This document shows positions 8,844 to 15,870 of a DNA stretch of 33,961 nt, one piece after another. Under the pieces are notes generated by a model that was not told the DNA's origin, ran no database searches, and saw only the letters and a program-made list of their open reading frames with translations. How positions within the stretch are numbered: position 1 is the stretch's first letter; each line of letters starts with the position of its first letter. The stretch is from a virus: IMG/VR virus record IMGVR_UViG_3300044986_000977, positions 1 through 33,961 of that record; one strand, 5' to 3'. Made by a program: the position numbers and the translations under genes.

Positions 8844-9026
8844 ATTATTTTTTTTTCTCTGAGTGTATTTTGCTTTCAGTAATGCTTTTCTTTTAGTAAC
8901 GGACTTTTTCTCAAATTCTTTCTTTTCAAGTAATTTTTGATTCTGTTTTGTCTTTATTACCTTGGATTTCAAAACTTTCAAAGCTTTCTCTAAATTTTCC
9001 GATTTGGTTATTTCAATAATCAACAT
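8838..9026 (-). CDS. rpsU: Phage-encoded 30S ribosomal protein bS21
   Basis: 62 residues starting MLIIEITKSENLEKALKVLK and continuing with a KxxxKT step, EFEKKSVTKRKALL and KAKYTQRKK. This matches the bS21 family (N-terminal strand, ENxExALK helix, then the basic K-SV-KR---KA-Y-Q helix), and most closely the Bacteroidetes type as I remember it. The length fits (about 62-71 residues). bS21 binds the 30S platform near the 3' end of 16S rRNA, beside the anti-Shine-Dalgarno. It is the only minus-strand gene inside the plus-strand head block up to 15577, convergent with 8145 and divergent from 9109, with its own putative promoter at 9052-9059. The Arg/Lys-rich C-terminus ends in KKNNL. I am confident in the family; its effect on translation is inference. 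Confidence 0.88.
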   Translation of the reverse strand: MLIIEITKSENLEKALKVLKSKVIKTKQNQKLLEKKEFEKKSVTKRKALLKAKYTQRKKNNL

Positions 9027-9051
9027 ATTTTATATATATTGTGTTTTTGAC

Positions 9052-9059
9052 AATAAATA
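9052..9059 (-). promoter_or_regulatory. Putative late promoter element upstream of bS21
   Basis: Read on the minus strand this is TATTTATT, 25 bases before the bS21 ATG. A second AT-rich stretch (ATATATATAAA on the minus strand) lies just before the start. The 82-base divergent gap 9027-9108 otherwise holds only the A/T-rich leader of the gene at 9109. Confidence 0.45.
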
Positions 9060-9108
9060 ACTTTATGGTTACTTTTGTATCAAAATAAACTATGAAATAT
9101 GAAAATGA

Positions 9109-9537
9109 ATGAAAAAAGGAAAAAGTGTAAAATTAAATTTATTTACACCAATTAAATCGGTATACGGAACAGTAGATTCAAAAAATTTGAAATCAATTTA
9201 CATAAATATTCAATCTTGGGTTTGTCCCAAAATTGAATATGATAATTGGAACAGAGTTGTTTGTAATTTAAACCGTGAAATAAAACATTCTGTATACAAT
9301 TCAATATCACAAGAAATTTTTTTAGAAAAAAATATTGTTGATTTAGATTTGAGAACCAGTGGTATAAACAAAGGAAAAAAATCTTTTTTTAATTTAGAAG
9401 TAAATTTATTCGTTACACAGGACTACGAATTCAAGTCACCAATTTTAAAAGAAGGTATCAAAAAAATTGTAAAAAATATTTACACAAATAATATTTCCAA
9501 CAACAAATATTTTGATTTTTCGAAATCAAAAAATTAA
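9109..9537 (+). CDS. Hypothetical protein, 142 aa
   Basis: A basic protein with a beta-rich pattern (alternating hydrophobics such as SVYGTVDSKNLKSIYINIQS), one WVCPK and one VVCNLNRE segment, and a Lys/Asn-rich C-terminus. I do not recognise it. It is placed between bS21 and the prohead protease. Several ATGs lie just upstream, the nearest frame stopping at 9112, so the 9109 start is the first that gives the full frame. No TATTTAT element was found directly upstream. Confidence 0.6.
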   Translation: MKKGKSVKLNLFTPIKSVYGTVDSKNLKSIYINIQSWVCPKIEYDNWNRVVCNLNREIKHSVYNSISQEIFLEKNIVDLDLRTSGINKGKKSFFNLEVNLFVTQDYEFKSPILKEGIKKIVKNIYTNNISNNKYFDFSKSKN

Positions 9538-9552
9538 ACAATACTAGCAATA

Positions 9553-9560
9553 TATTTATC
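9553..9560 (+). promoter_or_regulatory. Putative late promoter element upstream of prohead protease
   Basis: TATTTATC, 14 bases before the ATG at 9575. Confidence 0.45.
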
Positions 9561-9564
9561 TTTT

Positions 9565-9573
9565 AAAAGGAAG
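9565..9573 (+). promoter_or_regulatory. Shine-Dalgarno-like site of prohead protease gene
   Basis: AAAAGGAAG directly before the ATG at 9575. It stands out because the other transcription-unit heads in the window have A/T-rich leaders with no comparable purine motif. Confidence 0.4.
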
Positions 9574-9574
9574 A

Positions 9575-10288
9575 ATGAAACAACTCAGAATTTTAGAAGC
9601 ACATGAAACGGGGCACGGCATTTTGATTGAGATGGATGCTGGTTATGTTTCGCCGCGAGATGAACATAATGCTAATATGTTAAAAGAAGCAAAAAATTTA
9701 GATTATAGAAATCCTTTTGAATTTTATGCTGTACTTCAGAAATACGATACTCCGAATAGAAACGGAAGATTTTATCCTGAAAAAATATTGAAAAGAGAAG
9801 CCGACAGATATAGAAAAATAATTGAGAAAGGTTTATCTACTTCTGAATTGAATCATCCTGAATCTTCACTTATAGATTTAGATAGGGTTTCACATTTAAT
9901 TACTGATGTTTGGTGGGATAAAAATATTTTGATGGGAAAATTAAAATTATTAACTACTCCAGGTTTTCATGAAAGAGGGATTGTTTCAAGTAAAGGTGAT
10001 GTTGCGGCAAATTTAATGAGACAGGGTGTGACTATGGGGGTATCGTCGAGAGGGGTTGGTTCTCTAAAGAAAGTAGGAGAAAGAAATGAAGTTCAAGATG
10101 ATTTTGAATTGATTTGTTTTGATTTGGTATCTTCTCCCTCTACACCAGGTGCTTACTTGTTCTCCGATGTAAATGACAGACATAAGTATGAAGAAAACCT
10201 CGAAGAAGAAAAAAAGGTAAAATCAGACCCTACCACAAACAAATCGCTTGATTTGATGAAAAAATTATCCGATTATTTAGGAAAATAA
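9575..10288 (+). CDS. 21: Prohead core protease (gp21-like, peptidase family S80)
   Basis: A serine protease that matures the prohead by cutting the scaffold and the capsid protein N-terminus. The 237 residues compare with 212 in T4. Features seen: YDTPNRNGRFYP (58-68), the catalytic-His region STSELNHPES (His94), the catalytic-Ser region GVTMGVSSRGVG (Ser157/158), and FDLVSSPSTPGAYLF (182-196). The short Lys/Glu-rich C-terminal tail could be autolytically removed. It is preceded by a TATTTATC element and an unusually good Shine-Dalgarno-like sequence. It stands upstream of the scaffold and capsid genes as in T4, but separated from them by an array of five small genes. Confidence 0.92.
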   Translation: MKQLRILEAHETGHGILIEMDAGYVSPRDEHNANMLKEAKNLDYRNPFEFYAVLQKYDTPNRNGRFYPEKILKREADRYRKIIEKGLSTSELNHPESSLIDLDRVSHLITDVWWDKNILMGKLKLLTTPGFHERGIVSSKGDVAANLMRQGVTMGVSSRGVGSLKKVGERNEVQDDFELICFDLVSSPSTPGAYLFSDVNDRHKYEENLEEEKKVKSDPTTNKSLDLMKKLSDYLGK

Positions 10289-10295
10289 TTTAACC

Positions 10296-10508
10296 ATGGA
10301 TGAAAAGTATTTTGTAGCAAAAATTCAATATGAATTGCCTGATGAAGCAACAGGAAAAATTAAAAAAATCAGAGAAGAAAAATTAGTAAAAGGTTTTTCA
10401 GTTACTGATGTTGAGGCCAAGGTAACCAAAAGATATCAATCTTTTTCGTATGATTGGCGGATAACCTCTGTTTCAGAAAGTAAAATTGATGAAGTTATAG
10501 AAAAATAA
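10296..10508 (+). CDS. Small DUF4494-like protein
   Basis: 70 residues: YFVAKIQYELPDEATGKIKK, then LVKGFSVTDVEAKV, then WRITSVSESKIDEVI. This strand-strand-helix-strand pattern, with the phrases VTDVEA and ITSVSESKI, matches my memory of the second half of DUF4494 proteins of Bacteroidetes and their phages. Only one repeat is present here. Function unknown. It starts eight bases after the protease stop, so is co-transcribed with it, and is followed at once by a strong terminator. Confidence 0.65.
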   Translation: MDEKYFVAKIQYELPDEATGKIKKIREEKLVKGFSVTDVEAKVTKRYQSFSYDWRITSVSESKIDEVIEK

Positions 10509-10536
10509 AAGTGGTCAAACGACCACTTTTTTTTTT
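10507..10536 (+). terminator. Rho-independent terminator after protease/DUF4494 genes
   Basis: A perfect 10-bp stem, AAAAGTGGTC and GACCACTTTT, with loop AAAC, followed by a T run. It separates the protease unit from the small-protein array. Confidence 0.9.
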
Positions 10537-10541
10537 GGTGA

Positions 10542-10549
10542 TATTTATT
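10542..10549 (+). promoter_or_regulatory. Putative late promoter element at start of small-protein array
   Basis: TATTTATT ends only four bases before the ATG at 10554. If it is a -10 type element, transcription would begin at about the ATG, implying a leaderless mRNA or a later real start. Confidence 0.4.
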
Positions 10550-10553
10550 GGTT

Positions 10554-10877
10554 ATGGTAAAAAGAATTGTTGCATCAGGTAATATTGAAGGTACTGATTA
10601 TGATTATTTATATAACACAAACAACTTTTCTTACTTTTTGCAATATTTGGACACTTACAGACCGTATGAGTTGAATTTTGCTGGATTATCAGAATTTCAA
10701 GATACTGGTGTTGAAACAAATGTTGTTTTTGACGTGGTTTTTAAAAACATAGAAGGTGTTAGTGTAAACGCAGTTGTCTTGGGTTCGGATTATAAAGATG
10801 TATTTAATTACGTGTCACAAAATTTGGGTAAAGTAATAAAAATAAGTAAATCAAATTTACAACTTACAAATATATAA
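10554..10877 (+). CDS. Array protein 1: two-repeat small protein
   Basis: 107 residues from the ATG at 10554; a TTG at 10548 overlaps the promoter-like element and is rejected. The second half (VVFDVVFKNIEGVSVNAVVL, then SDYKDVFNYVSQNLG, then VIKISKSNLQLTNI) has the strand-strand-helix-strand pattern also seen in the next three genes and in the DUF4494-like protein at 10296. The first half resembles it weakly. Function unknown; encoded in the protease-to-scaffold interval, so a capsid accessory role is possible by position. Confidence 0.6.
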   Translation: MVKRIVASGNIEGTDYDYLYNTNNFSYFLQYLDTYRPYELNFAGLSEFQDTGVETNVVFDVVFKNIEGVSVNAVVLGSDYKDVFNYVSQNLGKVIKISKSNLQLTNI

Positions 10878-10880
10878 GTC

Positions 10881-11288
10881 ATGTTTCAATTAGCGGAAGG
10901 TCCTATAGGAGGTATTGAAGGTGGTGGAGGCAAGGGGTCCACAGGTTATTGGAATGTAATTTTAGAAAATGGAAACACCAACGTTTGGACAAATACTAAC
11001 TCCGAGTTCGATTCAATTAAACAAATTACCCAAATTGAAAGTTATTATAAAGAAAATGGTATTACAATCAGACAAATGAAATTTGTTGATGGTGAGTACA
11101 CAATTTGGGAAACTCCAAGAGATGCGAAATTTTATAGAGCAAAAATAAATTCTAATGACCCAAAAATAAAAAATAATTTACTAATAGCAGCAGAGAATTA
11201 TGATGCGGCAATAACGGCAGCCCAAACCTTTGGAATTACAAAGTCTATTTCTGATAGGGAATTAATTTTTATGGGTTCAATAAGATAA
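10881..11288 (+). CDS. Array protein 2: two-repeat small protein with Gly-rich N-terminus
   Basis: 135 residues. A Gly-rich start (GPIGGIEGGGGKGSTG) precedes two units: GYWNVILENGNTNVWTNTNS with a following helix and ITIRQMKF, then KFYRAKINSNDPKIKNNLLI with AAENYDAAITAAQTFG and a closing strand. The layout is like its neighbours. It starts four bases after the previous stop. No known function. Confidence 0.6.
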   Translation: MFQLAEGPIGGIEGGGGKGSTGYWNVILENGNTNVWTNTNSEFDSIKQITQIESYYKENGITIRQMKFVDGEYTIWETPRDAKFYRAKINSNDPKIKNNLLIAAENYDAAITAAQTFGITKSISDRELIFMGSIR

Positions 11289-11293
11289 TTTTT

Positions 11294-11614
11294 ATGGCAA
11301 TTTATTTAGTTACAAAATTGGAAAATGGAAAAAGGAATACATTTGTTTGTGAAACAAATAATCTCTCTCCAACCAATTCTATTCCTGGAGAATATTTACA
11401 AATAAGTTATCAAAATGTTGATAGTCTTATAAATATGAATACAGAACTTCCAGTTTATATGACAATTTATTTTGATAGTTTCGGAACTAAAAAAACCTCA
11501 TACATCTGCGGAAACTCATTCGATAGTGTATTTGATTTTCTTAGACGTAATTATGACGCCTCAGATTTTCAAGTCATAACTAAAACAAATTACAGTTGGT
11601 ACGAAATTAGATAA
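11294..11614 (+). CDS. Array protein 3: two-repeat small protein
   Basis: 106 residues. First unit: AIYLVTKLENGKRNTFVCET and onward to VDSLI. Second unit: PVYMTIYFDSFGTKKTSYIC, NSFDSVFDFLRRNY, then FQVITKTNYSWYEI. The NSF-S-hydrophobic helix start is shared with array protein 4 (ANSFSSAADIV). Start ATG at 11294, five bases after the previous stop and without a Shine-Dalgarno sequence. Function unknown. Confidence 0.6.
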   Translation: MAIYLVTKLENGKRNTFVCETNNLSPTNSIPGEYLQISYQNVDSLINMNTELPVYMTIYFDSFGTKKTSYICGNSFDSVFDFLRRNYDASDFQVITKTNYSWYEIR

Positions 11615-11618
11615 TATT

Positions 11619-11933
11619 ATGGGTAATTATTTAGTAAATTGGACAAATGGAAGTTCTCAAGAGAATTTTTTAGTTATGGCCAATTCTTTTTCTTCTGCGG
11701 CAGACATCGTTTGGGTGAAAAAATCTTTCGAGGGTTCTATACAGTCTCTATATGCAACAAATCTGTCCATAGATAAAGAAATGGGTCGGAATGTTTATTA
11801 TGTTGTTATGGGTGATGGTAGTAAATTTTTTATAACTTCAGAGACATGGTTAGATGCGAAGGGTTGGGTATATGAAACCTTGGGTTCAGATGTTGATACA
11901 ATAATGTCTTTGGATAGGGTATATGTGTATTAA
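11619..11933 (+). CDS. Array protein 4: two-repeat small protein
   Basis: 104 residues. First unit: GNYLVNWTNGSSQENFLVMA, NSFSSAADIVWVKKSF, then SIQSLYATNLSI. Second unit: NVYYVVMGDGSKFFITSETW, LDAKGWVYETLG, then TIMSLDRVYVY. This is the clearest internal duplication of the array: each unit is strand-turn-strand-helix-strand. It is the last array gene and ends 75 bases before the scaffold gene. Function unknown; decoration or head-completion roles are only guesses. Confidence 0.6.
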   Translation: MGNYLVNWTNGSSQENFLVMANSFSSAADIVWVKKSFEGSIQSLYATNLSIDKEMGRNVYYVVMGDGSKFFITSETWLDAKGWVYETLGSDVDTIMSLDRVYVY

Positions 11934-11977
11934 ATTTTTTTTATTACTTGAAAATCAACTTTTTTGGTTTTAGGTAA

Positions 11978-11985
11978 TATTTATA
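11978..11985 (+). promoter_or_regulatory. Putative late promoter element upstream of scaffold/capsid genes
   Basis: TATTTATA, 23 bases before the scaffold ATG at 12009. No such element was found in the 29-base gap before the capsid gene, suggesting scaffold and capsid share this promoter. Confidence 0.45.
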
Positions 11986-12008
11986 AGATAAAAATTAGAT
12001 AATTTCTC

Positions 12009-13733
12009 ATGCAAGAAAATAAAAATTTAGTAGAAGAGGCGCTCATTCAAATGAAAAACGTTGAAGAGGCTATCGCCGAGAATGCAAAAGGAATACTTGC
12101 TTCAACTATGAAGGAAGAAATCAACCAATTAGTAAAAGAATCTCTTTCTGAACAAGACGAGATTGAAGACGACGAAGTTGACATGTCTGATGAAGTGGAA
12201 GACACTGAAATGGACATGGATACTGATAAAATGGATGATTTTTCGGATGAAATTGAAATTGATTTCGAAAACGAACCCGAAACTCAAGATTTAACCGGTT
12301 TACCCAACGACGAACTTTTCAAAATCTTCAAACGTATGAATCCTGAGGATTCAATCACAGTTGTAAAAGATGGTAACAATTTACACATCACTGACGATGA
12401 TTCTGATGTTGAATATTTAGTCAACATGGGTGAGTCTAAAAACAAAAGACAAACTATGAAAGAAGAAATGGAGGAAGCAACAATCGATGACATTATGGCT
12501 ACTTTATTTGATGAACCAGAAACTGAAATGGAAGTAGATGTAGATTCAATGGATGATGATACTGAAACTGAAATGAATGTTGATGTCGATACCGACGATA
12601 TGGAATCAGAAGACGAAGTAATGTATGAAATCGAACTAGGAGAAGATGACGATGAGGCTGATGATGAAGCTGATGATGAAGCTGATGATGAAGCTGATGA
12701 AATGGCTGAATCGGATGACTTAGAAGAATCGGATGACTTAGAAGAATCGGATGACTTAGAAGAATCTGATGACTTAGATGAGTCTGATGACTTAGAAGAA
12801 TCTGATGACTTAGAAGAATCTGATGATTTGGAAGAATCAGATGACTTAGACGAGGGTAATTGGGAAGAATCTATAGAGGAGTCTTACAATCACAAGAAAG
12901 CGATAAAACCTAAAGGTGTTGGAATTGGCAAAGGTCCGAAATTCTCATATAAAACCACTACTAAAGGTGGTTTCAGTGAGGACAAAAAAGAAGGTCCTAA
13001 AACTATGGGAACTGGAAAGGCTAAATTCGAATACAAGAAAGGTGCTAATATGGAAGGTAAATCCAAAAAAGTTGAAACCAAAGAAGGTCGTCAGGGATAT
13101 AAGGATAAAGAGGATGAAAAGTTGGGTATGAAGCATGGCAAAACTGCAATGAAACATCTCAAAGGTTCACACTCAAAAAAAGAAAAATCCCGCAGGGACG
13201 ATGCAGGTTTTGAGAAGAGAGAAACTAAAGAAGCGGCTAGAACATACGGTATGGGTTCCAAAGAAGGTAGAGGCCTCAGAAAGGGCATTACCAACAACAG
13301 AAACTTCGTATATAGTGATAGCGGTGTAAAGGTAGAATCTCTTGAAGCAGAAGTTAGTATGTTGAGAGAAAAAAATGATGAGTATAGAAAAGCATTAAAT
13401 GTTTTCAGAGAAAAATTGAATGAAGTTGCAATTTTCAATTCAAACTTAGCATATGCTACTAGACTTTTCACAGAACATTCAACAACTAAAAAAGAAAAAA
13501 TAAACATTCTCAGAAGATTTGATGGAGTTGAAACTTTGAAAGAATCAAAAAATCTTTACAAAGCAATCAAGGACGAATTATCTACTGAGGAAACAAAACC
13601 AATAACTGAAGCTGTAGAAACAAAATTAAATAAAACAGTTTCTTCGGGTTCAGCAGTGAATCTTATTGAATCAAAAACTTATGAAAATCCTCAATTTTTG
13701 AGAATGAAAGATTTGATGAGTAAGATAAACTAA
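12009..13733 (+). CDS. 22: Prohead scaffold/core protein (gp22-like) with acidic repeats
   Basis: 574 residues, about twice T4 gp22 (269). The N-terminal ~30 residues are helical, followed by a long acidic region (~50-280) that includes DEAD-type four-residue repeats and eight ESDDL repeats. Next is a basic Lys/Gly-rich region (~295-435, PKGVGIGKGPKFSYK-like segments). The C-terminal part (~441-520) has a coiled coil, VESLEAEVSMLREK, then NEVAIFNSNLAYATRLFTEH and INILRRFDGVETLKESKNLY, which I recognise as the C-terminal signature of gp22-like scaffolds. The scaffold fills the prohead and is degraded by the protease encoded at 9575. Position directly before the capsid gene matches T4 order 21-22-23. 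The expanded acidic and basic middle is unusual. Confidence 0.82.
   Translation: MQENKNLVEEALIQMKNVEEAIAENAKGILASTMKEEINQLVKESLSEQDEIEDDEVDMSDEVEDTEMDMDTDKMDDFSDEIEIDFENEPETQDLTGLPNDELFKIFKRMNPEDSITVVKDGNNLHITDDDSDVEYLVNMGESKNKRQTMKEEMEEATIDDIMATLFDEPETEMEVDVDSMDDDTETEMNVDVDTDDMESEDEVMYEIELGEDDDEADDEADDEADDEADEMAESDDLEESDDLEESDDLEESDDLDESDDLEESDDLEESDDLEESDDLDEGNWEESIEESYNHKKAIKPKGVGIGKGPKFSYKTTTKGGFSEDKKEGPKTMGTGKAKFEYKKGANMEGKSKKVETKEGRQGYKDKEDEKLGMKHGKTAMKHLKGSHSKKEKSRRDDAGFEKRETKEAARTYGMGSKEGRGLRKGITNNRNFVYSDSGVKVESLEAEVSMLREKNDEYRKALNVFREKLNEVAIFNSNLAYATRLFTEHSTTKKEKINILRRFDGVETLKESKNLYKAIKDELSTEETKPITEAVETKLNKTVSSGSAVNLIESKTYENPQFLRMKDLMSKIN
12652..12851 (+). repeat. In-frame acidic repeats in scaffold gene (12-bp and 18-bp units)
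   Basis: GATGAAGCTGAT-type 12-bp units (Asp-Glu-Ala-Asp, about four) at ~12652-12700 are followed by eight 18-bp units GAATC(G/T)GATGACTTAGAA (Glu-Ser-Asp-Asp-Leu-Glu/Asp) at ~12708-12851. Neighbouring copies are nearly identical in DNA, indicating recent slippage or unequal exchange. Confidence 0.9.
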
Positions 13734-13762
13734 AAATAAATTAAAACAAAAATAATACTACA

Positions 13763-15577
13763 ATGGGAGCATTATTAGAATCAGGTCTTGTTGGTAATAT
13801 CGGTCTAAAACACCTTAAAGTTATCAAAGAAGACACAATCGGAAAATGGGACAAATTAGGATTCTTAGAGGGTCTTAAAGGTCACATGAGAGAAAACATC
13901 GCTCAGCTTTATGAAAACCAAGCTAGCTATTTAATAAACGAAGCTTCAACTACATCTGATACAGGTGCATTTGAAACTGTGGTTTTCCCTATCGTTAGAA
14001 GAGTATTCTCTAAATTGTTAGCTAACGATATCGTATCAGTACAGGCAATGAACTTACCTATTGGTAAATTGTTCTACTTTGTACCTAACATCCAGAACTA
14101 TACAGATACTCCAACACTTGCTGGTGCTTCTGAGCACTACGCACCTTATGGAGCACCTAATGGTCCTGCAACACCTAACGAAGGGTATAATTACAACAAT
14201 GGTAGAGACCTTTATGATAGATTTTATGAAGGTAATGAACCAGCGTTAGACCCACCAGGTTTGTTCGATTATTCGAAAGGTTCGTTTTCAACGATTACAT
14301 CTGCTGTAACTTCAGTTGTAACTGCACAGTGGAATAACACAACGTTGAATCTTGAACCTGCTGCTTATGCTACTGATAACTACAGAAAAGTATTAGTAAT
14401 CATGAGTGGTTTTGCAAATGCTGCAGCTGGTAAATTGATTGGACCAGACGGTAACCCAATCGATACAGAATCATTCTTGTCTGATTTAACAATTTATGGT
14501 GTTTCGGCAAACCCAACCACTGCAGGTGGTGGTCCTTACTTATTCAGAGTTGTTACTCAAAGATATGGTAAAGGTATAGTTCAGTATGGTGATAATAACG
14601 ACACATTAGTGTGGCCTAATTCACTTACGGATGGTGGTCAATATGACAACATTTGTGATGTGAATGGTGACATTTATTTGGAAATCGACCTTCAAGTACC
14701 TGTATGTATTACATGTGGTAACTCAATGGACGGTTACACAGGGTCTACATTTTCTTCTACAACTGCGAACAACGCAGCTTTCTCAGCTACTTACAGATTG
14801 TATAAGAACTTGGAATTCGAAGATAAAATTGGTGAAGTTTCATTTGACCTTATGTCTGTAACAGTTTCAGTTACTGAAAGAAAGTTGAGAGCACAATGGT
14901 CACCTGAAATGGCACAAGACGTTGCGGCATTCCACAATATTGATGCTGAAGCTGAATTGACAGCTTTATTGTCTGAGCAAGTTGCTGCTGAAATCGATAG
15001 AGAAATCTTGAGAGACCTTAGAAAAGGTGCGGCATGGAACTTGAGATGGGACTACAACGGATGGAAGAGATTAGGTAATGGTACTGGTGCTGTTTCATAC
15101 ACTCAAAAAGACTGGAATCAAACTTTGATTACTGCAATCAACCAATTGTCAGCACAAATCCACAAATCAACTTTGAGAGGTGGTGCTAACTGGATTGTTG
15201 TGTCTTCTGAAGTTTCAGCAATTTTTGATGATTTGGAATATTTCCACGTATCAAACGCGGCACCTGAGCAAGACCAATACAACATGGGTATTGAAAGAGT
15301 AGGTACTTTAGCTGGTAGATACCAAGTTTATAGAGACCCTTACTTCCCACCAAACCAAGTATTGATTGGTCACAAAGGAACATCGCTTCTTGACACTGGT
15401 TACATTTACGCACCATATGTACCTTTACAACTTACTCCAACAATGTATAACCCATTCAACTTCACACCTATCAAGGGTATCATGACTAGATACGCTAAGA
15501 AAATGGTTAATAACCGTTTCTATGGTAGAATCACAGTTGATGGAGTTAGAACATTCGATTTGAAAGAGTTGAGATAA
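13763..15577 (+). CDS. 23: Major capsid protein (gp23-like)
   Basis: 604 residues compared with 521 for T4 gp23; forms the capsid hexamers. The N-terminal ~60 residues are a helical delta-type domain (FLEGLKGHMRENIAQLYENQ), ending YLINE followed by ASTTSDTGAF. INE at 58-60 fits the known gp21 cleavage rule (L/I)-x-E, giving a predicted mature start at Ala61. FETVVFPIVRRVFSKLLAND and QAMNLPIGKLFYF follow, as in the gp23 family, and EKIGEVSFDLMSVTVSVTER-like and REILRDLRKGAAW segments mark the P-domain/A-domain core. A Gly/Asn/Thr-rich insert (~110-330) probably explains the extra length. The codon and base choice is less A-rich than its neighbours, as expected for a very highly expressed gene. 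No Shine-Dalgarno sequence precedes the ATG (ACTACA-ATG). Confidence 0.95.
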   Translation: MGALLESGLVGNIGLKHLKVIKEDTIGKWDKLGFLEGLKGHMRENIAQLYENQASYLINEASTTSDTGAFETVVFPIVRRVFSKLLANDIVSVQAMNLPIGKLFYFVPNIQNYTDTPTLAGASEHYAPYGAPNGPATPNEGYNYNNGRDLYDRFYEGNEPALDPPGLFDYSKGSFSTITSAVTSVVTAQWNNTTLNLEPAAYATDNYRKVLVIMSGFANAAAGKLIGPDGNPIDTESFLSDLTIYGVSANPTTAGGGPYLFRVVTQRYGKGIVQYGDNNDTLVWPNSLTDGGQYDNICDVNGDIYLEIDLQVPVCITCGNSMDGYTGSTFSSTTANNAAFSATYRLYKNLEFEDKIGEVSFDLMSVTVSVTERKLRAQWSPEMAQDVAAFHNIDAEAELTALLSEQVAAEIDREILRDLRKGAAWNLRWDYNGWKRLGNGTGAVSYTQKDWNQTLITAINQLSAQIHKSTLRGGANWIVVSSEVSAIFDDLEYFHVSNAAPEQDQYNMGIERVGTLAGRYQVYRDPYFPPNQVLIGHKGTSLLDTGYIYAPYVPLQLTPTMYNPFNFTPIKGIMTRYAKKMVNNRFYGRITVDGVRTFDLKELR

Positions 15578-15597
15578 TATGGTCTAACCGAAAATAT

Positions 15598-15624
15598 AAA
15601 AGGGTCCTCAGGGACCCTTTTTTT
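15598..15624 (+). terminator. Rho-independent terminator after major capsid gene (likely bidirectional)
   Basis: A perfect 10-bp stem, AAAAGGGTCC and GGACCCTTTT, with loop TCAG, followed by T residues. The small minus-strand gene ends inside the T run (stop at 15623-15625), and on the minus strand the hairpin is followed by TTTTATATTTT, so it can serve both genes. Confidence 0.9.
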
Positions 15625-15847
15625 ATTTTTTAGATATTTCAGAGTTCAAAACCGATAGTGATTTGGAAATAAGTTCGGTTTCAATCATTGTAAATGCTCC
15701 TTTATCATACGCATACTCTAGTGATTTAGTAATAAAAATGATTGATTGTTCTAGTGTTAAATCGTTTATTAAATTTCTTAAATCTACAGGAGAATTATAT
15801 CCAATAGATTGAAACAGGTATCCGATTGGTTGATTGTTAGCTTCCAT
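15623..15847 (-). CDS. Small hypothetical protein, 74 aa
   Basis: A small helical protein (MEANNQPIGYLFQSIGYNSP, then LRNLINDLTLEQSIIFITKS). Not recognised. It is convergent with the capsid gene at a shared hairpin and divergent from 15888 across a 40-base gap holding a palindromic TATTTATAAATA element. It looks like an independently transcribed accessory gene. Confidence 0.55.
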   Translation of the reverse strand: MEANNQPIGYLFQSIGYNSPVDLRNLINDLTLEQSIIFITKSLEYAYDKGAFTMIETELISKSLSVLNSEISKK

Positions 15848-15862
15848 ATTAAAATTATGAGA

Positions 15863-15870
15863 TATTTATA
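15863..15870 (+). promoter_or_regulatory. Putative late promoter element, rightward half of a divergent pair
   Basis: TATTTATA, 17 bases before the ATG at 15888. Overlaps the leftward element to make the palindrome TATTTATAAATA at 15863-15874. Confidence 0.45.

Noticed and set aside
8844-8870. T-rich tract after the gene at 8145 as a terminator
   Set aside because: No hairpin stem precedes the T run, and it encodes the Lys/Asn-rich end of bS21 on the minus strand.
13091-13507. 138-residue minus-strand frame opposite the scaffold
   Set aside because: A shadow of the Lys-rich and coiled-coil part of gp22.
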